Shown one piece after another: positions 17,734 through 23,298 of a stretch of 24,762 nucleotides of DNA (position 1 is the first letter of the stretch; each line of letters opens with the position of its first letter). Where the stretch lies: positions 1 through 24,762 of the forward strand of contig DEQQ01000066.1 of the NCBI GenBank assembly GCA_002360455.1, written 5' to 3'. The notes under the pieces were generated by a model. It did no database searches. It saw only the letters and a list, made by a program, of their open reading frames with translations, and was not told where the DNA came from. A program made the translations under genes and the position numbers. The stretch comes from Saprospiraceae bacterium UBA3362 (GTDB taxonomy: Bacteria > Bacteroidota > Bacteroidia > Chitinophagales > Saprospiraceae).

Positions 17734-18177
17734 TTAGTTAGCCCAAGGAGCTGCTCCGGTAACCGTGAGTCCCATACTTCTTGCTGTTCCTGCCACCATT
17801 TTCATAGCAGACTCAAGCGTAAAAGCATTGAGATCCGGCATTTTATTTTTTGCAATCTCTTCTACCTGAGCCCAAGTAACAGAGCCGGATTTTTTTCTAT
17901 TGGATTCAGCAGAACCTTTTTGAATTTTTGCTGCCTCCAACAATTGGATAGAGGCCGGAGGTGATTTCACCACAAAATCAAAAGATTTGTCCTTATACAA
18001 AGTGATCAATACCGGCAACAATTTGCCCGGAGTATCTTGTGTCTTTGCATTGAATCGTTTACAGAATTCCATGATATTAATACCCTTGGAACCCAAGGCC
18101 GGACCTACCGGAGGTGCCGGATTGGCCTGTCCACCTTTTACTTGTAATTTTACGTAACCTTCTATTTCCTTTGCCAT
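17734..18177 (-). CDS. rplK: 50S ribosomal protein L11
   Basis: Part of the GTPase-associated centre; binds the 1070 region of 23S rRNA and is the target of PrmA. 147 aa. The N-terminal domain has QANPAPPVGPALGSKGINIMEFCKRFNAKTQ, including the Pro-rich helix 18-26. The C-terminal rRNA-binding domain reads SVTWAQVEEIAKNKMPDLNAFTLESAMKMVAGTARSMGLTV. Compared with E. coli L11, the residue equivalent to methylated Lys3 (mature numbering) is Glu here (MAKE), while the Lys39 equivalent (residue 40, in MEFCK) is kept. It follows nusG after 11 bases and is followed by rplA. Confidence 0.98.
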   Translation of the reverse strand: MAKEIEGYVKLQVKGGQANPAPPVGPALGSKGINIMEFCKRFNAKTQDTPGKLLPVLITLYKDKSFDFVVKSPPASIQLLEAAKIQKGSAESNRKKSGSVTWAQVEEIAKNKMPDLNAFTLESAMKMVAGTARSMGLTVTGAAPWAN

Positions 18178-18188
18178 ATCAATTCAAT

Positions 18189-18740
18189 TTATGAATTGGT
18201 CTTTTCTACCTGCATGAAGTTGAGTTCAACTTCGGTACCACGACCAAATATTTTAACAATAACTACGATTTTCTTTTTCTCTTCATTCACTTCTTTAATA
18301 TCACCCACAAATTCATTAAACGGACCATCTATGATCTTCACAGTCTCTCCTGCGATAAACGGCTCCATCATGGTTTCTCCGGTTTCCATAGACTCATCAA
18401 CTTTGCCCAACATTCTGTTGGCTTCTGTCTGAGACATAGGAATCGGAACATTTTTTCCCAAGAAATGGATTATGTCTGGCATATTGGCAATATGTTGGAC
18501 AATCTCGGGACTGAATTTGCTTGGTAATGCTTCAACCAAAAGGTAACCCGGGAGCAAATTGCGTTCCATGATTACTTTTTTACTATTTCTTATTTTGTAT
18601 ACCTTCTCAGAAGGTACAATAACTTGCGAGATAATTTCTGACCAACCGGATCTATGAATTTCCTGTTCAAGTCTTTCCCTTATTTTTTTCTCCTTGCCAC
18701 TTATAACTCGGAGAGAATACCATCTTCTTTCTTCAGCCAT
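18189..18740 (-). CDS. nusG: Transcription termination/antitermination factor NusG
   Basis: Universal elongation factor that binds the RNA polymerase clamp and links it to Rho or to the ribosome. 183 aa. The NGN domain (about 1-115) shows RRWYSLRVISGKEKKIRERLE and the typical LLPGYLLVEA and PDIIHFLG segments. The C-terminal KOW domain (about 128-180) reads FIAGETVKIIDGPFNEFVGDIKEVN, ending with FGRGTEVELNFMQVEK, where the family usually has a P/V-rich FGR strand. It lies between secE (9 bases upstream) and rplK (11 bases downstream), the order seen in most bacteria. Confidence 0.98.
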   Translation of the reverse strand: MAEERRWYSLRVISGKEKKIRERLEQEIHRSGWSEIISQVIVPSEKVYKIRNSKKVIMERNLLPGYLLVEALPSKFSPEIVQHIANMPDIIHFLGKNVPIPMSQTEANRMLGKVDESMETGETMMEPFIAGETVKIIDGPFNEFVGDIKEVNEEKKKIVVIVKIFGRGTEVELNFMQVEKTNS

Positions 18741-18749
18741 TGGAATTGC

Positions 18750-18938
18750 TTATAGACTGTATATGAAATCAAGAACAGTATTCGTTAAAAGGTCCATCAC
18801 GAAAATGATCAAAGAGATAAGCAAAGTGGCTATAACTACTACTCTTGCGCTATCCAATAGATTTGCCCAAGTTGGCCAAGTCACTTTTTCTACAAGTTCA
18901 CTATAACTTTCCTTTAGATATAGTATGATCTTTTCCAT
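18750..18938 (-). CDS. secE: Preprotein translocase subunit SecE
   Basis: Small essential membrane subunit of the SecYEG channel. The preferred start is the ATG at 18938, giving 62 aa beginning MEKIILYLKESYSEL. A longer in-frame reading from 18971 would overlap the 3' end of tRNA-Trp and adds residues without family resemblance. The amphipathic helix and hinge are seen as SYSELVEKVTWPTWANLLDSA, followed by one transmembrane segment (VVVIATLLISLIIFVMDLL). This is the usual single-span form of short bacterial SecE. tRNA-Trp lies immediately upstream and nusG follows after 9 bases. Confidence 0.95.
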   Translation of the reverse strand: MEKIILYLKESYSELVEKVTWPTWANLLDSARVVVIATLLISLIIFVMDLLTNTVLDFIYSL

Positions 18939-18968
18939 AATTTTGATTGTCTTATTTATGTTGTATTG

Positions 18969-19041
18969 CACGGGCAGAAGGACTTGAACCCTCAGCCTAC
19001 GGTTTTGGAGACCGTCGCTCTGCCAGTTGAGCTATGCCCGT
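18969..19041 (-). tRNA. tRNA-Trp (CCA)
   Basis: Minus-strand cloverleaf of 73 bases. Acceptor arms ACGGGCA and TGCCCGT pair fully. The anticodon arm ACGGT-CTCCAAA-ACCGT gives anticodon CCA. T-loop GTTCAAG is present. The discriminator is G, as in other bacterial tRNA-Trp, and CCA is not encoded (CAA follows). It lies between tuf and secE, and a 17-bp hairpin ends 2 bases before its 5' end. Confidence 0.97.
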
Positions 19042-19043
19042 AT

Positions 19044-19085
19044 GTTTTCAGAAAAGTAAATTTTTAGGTTTACTTCCCTGAAAAC
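19044..19085 (-). other. Long hairpin between tuf and tRNA-Trp
   Basis: On the minus strand GTTTTCAGGGAAGTAAA pairs with TTTACTTTTCTGAAAAC over 17 positions with two G-T wobbles, around an 8-base loop. It lies 18 bases after the tuf stop and 2 bases before tRNA-Trp. No T-run follows. The wobbles pair only in RNA of the minus strand, which is the transcribed one. A processing (RNase III-like) or transcript-end role is inference. Confidence 0.75.
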
Positions 19086-19103
19086 ACGGTTTTATTTCAA
19101 ATA

Positions 19104-20300
19104 TTATTTAATAATCTCAGTAACCTGACCTGCACCTACGGTACGTCCACCTTCTCTGATCGCAAATCTCAAACCTTTTTCCATCGCGATAGGGCTGATC
19201 AATGTAACATCCAAGGTTACGTTATCACCAGGCATTACCATTTCTACTCCTGCCGGTAACTGACATTCTCCAGTTACGTCAGTTGTACGGAAATAGAACT
19301 GTGGGCGGTATCCCTTAAAGAATGGAGTATGACGTCCACCTTCATCCTTAGAAAGTACGTAAACTTCGCATTTGAATTGCATGTGAGGCTTCACAGAACC
19401 CGGAGCGCAAATTACCATACCTCTCTTGATATCATCTTTTTCGATACCTCTAAGCAATAGACCTGCATTATCTCCAGCTTCTCCTCTATCCAATAATTTA
19501 CGGAACATCTCCACACCGGTACAAGTCGAAGTAAGAGGTTTTTCCTCAGGCTTCATCATCCCTACCAATTCTACGTTCTCACCAACTTTGATCACACCTC
19601 TTTCTATTCTTCCCGTAGCAACAGTACCTCTACCTGTGATAGAGAATACGTCTTCTACCGGCATCAAGAATGGCTGATCTACAAGTCTTACCGGCTCAGG
19701 GATATCTTTATCTACAGCAGCCATCAAATCATAGATAGCTTGTTTGCCTGTAGCATCACCTTCCAATGCCTTTAATGCAGAACCTTTGATAATAGAGGCG
19801 TTACTTCCGTCAAACTGGTATTTGTCCAAAAGTTCGCGAACTTCCATTTCTACAAGTTCCAACATTTCAGGATCATCCACCAAGTCAACTTTGTTCATAA
19901 AAACAACGATCTTAGGTACACCTACCTGACGAGCCAAAAGGATATGCTCTCTTGTTTGAGGCATAGGACCATCAGTGGCTGCCACCACAAGAATAGCACC
20001 GTCCATTTGAGCCGCACCCGTTACCATGTTCTTAACATAGTCTGCGTGACCGGGACAATCTACGTGAGCATAGTGACGATTTGCCGTTTCGTACTCAACG
20101 TGAGCTGTATTGATTGTAATACCCCTTTCTTTTTCCTCCGGAGCATTGTCGATGGAGTCGTAGTCTTTCTTTTGAGCTAGACCCTGCTCAGAAAGAACAG
20201 AAGTGATAGCCGATGTCAGTGTGGTTTTACCATGGTCAACGTGACCAATAGTACCAACGTTGACGTGGGGTTTGGAGCGATTGAAAGTTTCCTTTGCCAT
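19104..20300 (-). CDS. tuf: Elongation factor Tu
   Basis: GTPase that delivers aminoacyl-tRNA to the ribosomal A site. 398 aa, close to the E. coli 394. P-loop GHVDHGKT at 19-26, switch I with RGITINT (59-65, conserved Thr62), DCPGH at 81-85, NKVD at 136-139 and the base-contacting SALKALEG around 174 are all intact. Domains 2 and 3 show VFSITGRGTVATGRIERG and the C-terminal REGGRTVGAGQVTEI. The gene is preceded by four tRNA genes (Thr, Tyr, Gly, Thr), and tRNA-Trp and secE follow. The order equals the E. coli thrU-tyrU-glyT-thrT-tufB operon. A single promoter in front of the first tRNA could drive the whole set. Confidence 0.99.
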   Translation of the reverse strand: MAKETFNRSKPHVNVGTIGHVDHGKTTLTSAITSVLSEQGLAQKKDYDSIDNAPEEKERGITINTAHVEYETANRHYAHVDCPGHADYVKNMVTGAAQMDGAILVVAATDGPMPQTREHILLARQVGVPKIVVFMNKVDLVDDPEMLELVEMEVRELLDKYQFDGSNASIIKGSALKALEGDATGKQAIYDLMAAVDKDIPEPVRLVDQPFLMPVEDVFSITGRGTVATGRIERGVIKVGENVELVGMMKPEEKPLTSTCTGVEMFRKLLDRGEAGDNAGLLLRGIEKDDIKRGMVICAPGSVKPHMQFKCEVYVLSKDEGGRHTPFFKGYRPQFYFRTTDVTGECQLPAGVEMVMPGDNVTLDVTLISPIAMEKGLRFAIREGGRTVGAGQVTEIIK

Positions 20301-20375
20301 TGAATAACTATTTTAAATTGTATGTTATAGTTTTTTAAAAAAATAATTTGAAAACAACTGGATTTTAAAATTGTG

Positions 20376-20447
<72 letters not shown>

Positions 20448-20529
20448 TTGAGAATTATTTTACTAAAAGATACTTTGTTCATTATTTTTTAGAATAGGAT
20501 TTCTAAAATTCCATTTCTAAAAAATGTAG

Positions 20530-20602
20530 AGCGGGAGACGAGACTCGAACCCGCGACCCTCAGCTTGGAAGGCTGATGCTCTACCAACTGAGCTACTCCC
20601 GC
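20530..20602 (-). tRNA. tRNA-Gly (TCC)
   Basis: 73-base minus-strand cloverleaf. Acceptor GCGGGAG/CTCCCGC pairs fully. The anticodon arm TCAGC-CTTCCAA-GCTGA gives anticodon TCC. T-arm GCGGG-TTCGAGT-CTCGT carries the conserved GTTCGA. Discriminator T; no encoded CCA. It corresponds to E. coli glyT in position and anticodon. Confidence 0.96.
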
Positions 20603-20956
20603 GGTTACAACATTATTATTAACTTAATGAAACAATGTGTATGTATGCTTTTACTAAAAATACGTCTTTCAACGTTTTGAAGACTATTATAATTTCTTAT
20701 ATAATTCTCGGTTCAAAAATCGCTTCTTGAACCCTACAAAATTCAACATTGTGCTGAGTAGATCTGTGTGGAACTCGAATGCAGTATAATTTGAGATCAA
20801 GACTATAGTTTTTTCTTGATCCGACATCTCTACAGTCCGACTTTGTTAAAGTTCTGACTGTGGATGCAACAAACAAAACAAACTAAAATTATAAGTTTGT
20901 CTCATTTCAAGATTTTCACAAATCATTAAAATACTTCAGACCGAAAAAAAAGAAAG
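20603..20956 (-). other. 354-bp non-coding spacer between tRNA-Gly and tRNA-Tyr with three hairpins
   Basis: The spacer holds no gene that I recognise. Three inverted repeats stand in a row: GGTTCAA/TTGAACC (20710-20733), GATCAAGA/TCTTGATC (20795-20821) and ACAGTC/GACTGT with an inner CTTT/AAAG (20832-20861). None is followed by a T-run in either direction. The equivalent tRNAs in E. coli are only a few bases apart. A small RNA, a processing region or a decayed element are all possible. Confidence 0.55.
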
Positions 20957-21039
20957 TGGGGGTGATTGGATTCGAACCCATTCAGTCAAAGACACCAGAT
21001 TTACAGTCTGGCCCGGCTCTCCAACTCCGGCGCACCCCC
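20957..21039 (-). tRNA. tRNA-Tyr (GTA)
   Basis: 83-base minus-strand class II tRNA with a long variable arm. Acceptor GGGGGTG/CACCCCC pairs fully. The anticodon arm CAGA-CTGTAAA-TCTG gives anticodon GTA. The T-arm holds GTTCGAA. Discriminator A; CCA not encoded. Position 8 appears to be C rather than the usual T. It corresponds to E. coli tyrU. Confidence 0.95.
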
Positions 21040-21169
21040 TCAATTTTTGGACTTAGACAAGCAAAACATTCCTGCTTTTACTTCCCCGATGATAACACGG
21101 GATGCCTCCTCCTCTGAATCTTTCTATTCAATTTTTATCCTCGTAAAACCTTCGTTTACAAGACTTTGG

Positions 21170-21242
21170 AGCCAGTGGACGGACTCGAACCCCCGACCAG
21201 CTGATTACAAATCAGCGGCTCTACCAACTGAGCTACACTGGC
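21170..21242 (-). tRNA. tRNA-Thr (TGT)
   Basis: 73-base minus-strand cloverleaf, first of the tRNA-tuf series. Acceptor GCCAGTG/CACTGGC pairs fully. The anticodon arm GCTGA-TTTGTAA-TCAGC gives anticodon TGT. T-loop TTCGAGT. Discriminator T. Unlike the other four tRNAs here, the genome encodes CCA after it (21167-21169). It corresponds to E. coli thrU. Confidence 0.96.
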
Positions 21243-21296
21243 TAACACTCTCTAATAATCCGGGCACACTTTTCTACCCTTCTTAAAATTGAAGTG

Positions 21297-21324
21297 CAAA
21301 GATATAATTATTTTTAATTTTCAA
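21297..21324 (-). promoter_or_regulatory. Promoter of the tRNA-tuf operon
   Basis: On the minus strand TTGA (21321-21324) and TATCTTTG (21297-21304) are separated by 16 bases. The second element matches the Bacteroidota -7 consensus TAnnTTTG, and the first approximates the -33 TTTG element. The box ends 54 bases before tRNA-Thr(TGT). It is the best promoter match in the window and fits the expected strong expression of tRNAs and tuf. Confidence 0.7.
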
Positions 21325-21346
21325 TTCAATAAAAATGAATTTTTTT

Positions 21347-21646
21347 CTAAGACTGGATTCTGTCTTTATGTTTGAGGATCTGAACTTTGATAATATCAAC
21401 AGCCTTCTTCACGGCGGCTTCAAAGCTCTTGCTTGAGGTTCGTGCAACGCAGGCTTTGCCCGGAAGCTTGATGATGATTTCTACTATTTTGTCCTGAATT
21501 TTGGCAACCTTCTCCATTTTGAGAATTACATTGGCGTTGAGCTGCCTCAGTTTGAGGGTTTCGGCTAGTTTGTCTAATCTTTCTTGGATCATCAAAAGTA
21601 ACTTTTGATCTGCATCGAAATGAATGGATTGAATTTTTGCTATCAT
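21347..21646 (-). CDS. hpf: Ribosome hibernation-promoting factor, HPF/RaiA family (short form)
   Basis: Binds the small subunit in the mRNA/tRNA channel and inactivates or protects ribosomes in stationary phase. 99 aa, so only the N-terminal beta-alpha-beta-beta-beta-alpha domain is present and the C-terminal dimerisation domain of long HPF is absent. Family features are the start MIAKIQSIHFDADQKLL and the spacing of strands, then a C-terminal helix SSKSFEAAVKKAVDIIKVQILKHKDR, matching the usual D-x-Y-x-A-ID-x-a helix of this family in position. It lies between the Xer gene (20 bases) and the tRNA-tuf promoter. The combination with rpsU and tuf places it among translation genes. Confidence 0.9.
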   Translation of the reverse strand: MIAKIQSIHFDADQKLLLMIQERLDKLAETLKLRQLNANVILKMEKVAKIQDKIVEIIIKLPGKACVARTSSKSFEAAVKKAVDIIKVQILKHKDRIQS

Positions 21647-21666
21647 ATTAAATTAATTTTATGTAT

Positions 21667-22578
21667 TTAATAATCTGATTTTGTATTATTTAAAGGATGA
21701 GCTTTACTATAAAGTTGTTTGAGGTGCTCAATATTGGTGTGGGTATATACCTGGGTTGCAGCCAAGCTGGAATGACCAAGCAATTCCTTAACGGCATAAA
21801 TATCTGCTCCGTTTTCGAGTAAACCCGTGGCAAAGCTGTGTCTTAGCGAATGGGGGTTCTTGTGATTTGAACTGCTGTACTGACCCAAAAATTGACCCAC
21901 TATTCTGTGCACCAACTTAGGATATAGAGCTTGTCCGTTAGCTCGAAGAAAAACGCGATCAGAATACATAGCTTCTAATTCATTGCGCATAGATATATAA
22001 CGCTCAAAATCTTGTTTTAGTTCGTGCTTAATGGGAAGAATACGTTCTTTCTGTCCCTTGCCTATAACCTTGATTAACAGTGAATTAAGATTAAGTTGAG
22101 TCAAATTTAATTGAATAATCTCTGACCTTCTGAGGCCGGAATAGGCGATTAGTTTTACAATCAAATGATTGCGACAGTCTTCGAACTCTGTCATTTTTTC
22201 CTCCTCTTGCCGAAGACCGGAGTTGATCTCTGCCGTTTTACTGAAACCGGGCAGCCTTTTGGGTGTTTTTGGAGTAACCAGCTTGTTGCAAGGATTGGAT
22301 CCGCTGATGAGTTCTCGCTTGAGAGCCCATTTATAAAAACTTCTTAAAGATGAAATTTTTCTTAAAATGGATCTGGACTCCATGCCGTCTTCTGAAAGTT
22401 GGGCCATCCATGAGCGGATGATTGAGCTGTTGACTGATTGAAATTGGTCTATCTGATACTGCAATAAACAGTATTTTCTAAATTGCTGTAAATCTCTAAA
22501 ATAGGCAGAATAACTGTGCTCTGAGTAGCGTTTTTCTTGCTTGAGATAATCTCTAAACTGTGTAATGTAAACGTCCAA
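21667..22578 (-). CDS. xerC: Xer-type tyrosine recombinase
   Basis: Site-specific recombinase of the XerC/XerD type, 303 aa, the usual length; such enzymes resolve chromosome dimers at dif. The N-terminal SAM-like core-binding domain reads FRDYLKQEKRYSEHSYSAYFRDL. The catalytic domain has the full residue set: Arg150 (SGLRRSE), Lys174 (GKGQKER), His243 and Arg246 (HSLRHSFAT), His269 (LLGHSS) and the nucleophile Tyr278 (QVYTHT). The only start that keeps the N-terminal domain is TTG at 22578; a stop codon lies two codons upstream in frame, and the next ATG is near residue 59. A hairpin ends 3 bases before this TTG. Neighbours rpsU and hpf indicate a resident chromosomal gene rather than a phage integrase. 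C or D type is not resolved by sequence alone. Confidence 0.9.
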   Translation of the reverse strand: MDVYITQFRDYLKQEKRYSEHSYSAYFRDLQQFRKYCLLQYQIDQFQSVNSSIIRSWMAQLSEDGMESRSILRKISSLRSFYKWALKRELISGSNPCNKLVTPKTPKRLPGFSKTAEINSGLRQEEEKMTEFEDCRNHLIVKLIAYSGLRRSEIIQLNLTQLNLNSLLIKVIGKGQKERILPIKHELKQDFERYISMRNELEAMYSDRVFLRANGQALYPKLVHRIVGQFLGQYSSSNHKNPHSLRHSFATGLLENGADIYAVKELLGHSSLAATQVYTHTNIEHLKQLYSKAHPLNNTKSDY

Positions 22579-22580
22579 AC

Positions 22581-22603
22581 CTTAGCTCTTTTATGGAGCT
22601 AAG
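22581..22603 (-). other. Hairpin abutting the xer start codon
   Basis: On the minus strand CTTAGCTC and GAGCTAAG pair over 8 bases around a 7-base loop (CATAAAA). It fills the space where a ribosome would bind, ending 2-3 bases before the TTG start, and it lies about 35 bases after the rpsU stop. No T-run follows, so it is not a typical terminator. Confidence 0.65.
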
Positions 22604-22638
22604 ATAATGATAAATATTTGAATAAATATTAAAAAAAA

Positions 22639-22833
22639 TTATAATGCGTGTCTTGTGATGTACTCTTGCTTGGTGATAGCCTTGAGTACTTCTGCTCTGC
22701 GCTCAACAGACGGCTTTGTGAAATGCTTTCTTCTACGCAATTCTTTCAAAGTCTTGGCTTGCTCAAATTTCTTCTTGTACTTTTTGAGTGCGCGATCTAT
22801 TGATTCTGAGTCTTTTACGTCTATTATCAACAT
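22639..22833 (-). CDS. rpsU: 30S ribosomal protein S21
   Basis: Small basic protein of the 30S platform, next to the anti-Shine-Dalgarno end of 16S rRNA. 64 aa. The family pattern is clear: SIDRALKKYKKKFEQAKTLKELRRRKHFTKPSVERRAEVLKAI, followed by a short basic tail. The start at 22833 (MLIIDVKDSE) is typical. It is the first gene of the minus-strand run, with a -7 box 21 bases upstream. xer follows after 60 bases. Confidence 0.97.
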   Translation of the reverse strand: MLIIDVKDSESIDRALKKYKKKFEQAKTLKELRRRKHFTKPSVERRAEVLKAITKQEYITRHAL

Positions 22834-22853
22834 ATTTTCAATAATTTGGAGCG

Positions 22854-22861
22854 CAAATATA
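22854..22861 (-). promoter_or_regulatory. Candidate -7 box for rpsU
   Basis: On the minus strand TATATTTG matches TAnnTTTG, 20 bases before the rpsU ATG. No convincing TTTG at -33 is visible, so the match is partial. Position in front of the first gene of the run supports it. Confidence 0.5.
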
Positions 22862-23041
22862 CATATTTTTATCCATAAGATTTCTTTTTTAATAAAATTG
22901 ATCTGCGTTAACTAAGTTTTTACTTTTAAGAAAGAGTTTTGCTCTTATTTGCTCTTGTTGCCTGGTGAACAAGATTTTCGGTAAAAATGAGCTTAAGAGC
23001 CCCTACCCTGCTTTTCGAATATGTTCGTTTCTGTGAGGTGC

Positions 23042-23128
23042 CTGGAGGATGTCCCGTTTACGGGACAGTGCAAAGCACCGAGCGATAGCGAGTCTGTAAG
23101 GGACCGACCGGACTGAAAGGCCGGTCAC
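23042..23128 (+). repeat. GC-rich dispersed repeat, copy B
   Basis: Contains CTGGAGGAT, AAGCACCGAGCGA, AGCGAGTCTGTAAGG and GACCGACCGGA in the same order as the minus strand of copy A (4175-4250). It additionally holds two small hairpins: GTCCCG-TTTA-CGGGAC (23051-23066), which is missing in copy A, and GACCGG/CCGGTC (23106-23126). It is GC-rich within AT-rich DNA and probably non-coding. Confidence 0.75.
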
Positions 23129-23168
23129 AGCCAAAAAAATTTATTTCTTCATCTTACTTATGCCATTA

Positions 23169-23176
23169 TACCTTTG
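23169..23176 (+). promoter_or_regulatory. Weak candidate -7 box upstream of the GH37 gene
   Basis: TACCTTTG matches TAnnTTTG about 120 bases before the ATG at 23299. The -33 element is not visible and the leader would be long, so this may be chance. Confidence 0.3.
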
Positions 23177-23298
23177 TCCGGAATTGGGCAGAGCGCGAAT
23201 CAATCTAACAACGATCTTCTGAGTCAAAATGGAAAATTGAATTGTTGGGTGTCGAACTCTGACTCTTTCTATTTTATAAAAAATAAATTGTTTATTAG

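Larger units (their letters stand above)
22834..23298. other. Divergent intergenic stretch between rpsU and the GH37 gene
   Basis: 465 bases without a recognised gene. It contains the rpsU -7 box, a short direct repeat (TTTGCTCTTA followed by TTTGCTCTTG near 22945), the GC-rich repeat copy B at 23042-23128 and a weak promoter candidate at 23169. A minus-strand open frame at 23141-23368 has no family resemblance and overlaps the GH37 signal peptide. Confidence 0.65.

Noticed and set aside
18938..18971. Longer secE reading starting at 18971
   Set aside because: It would overlap the 3' end of tRNA-Trp and adds residues without resemblance to SecE; the ATG at 18938 gives the normal N-terminus.
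21667..22578. Xer recombinase next to tRNA genes as the mark of an integrated mobile element
   Set aside because: Neighbours are housekeeping genes (rpsU, hpf, tuf), the tRNA genes are intact, and I see no duplicated tRNA end or cargo genes. It looks like a resident recombinase.
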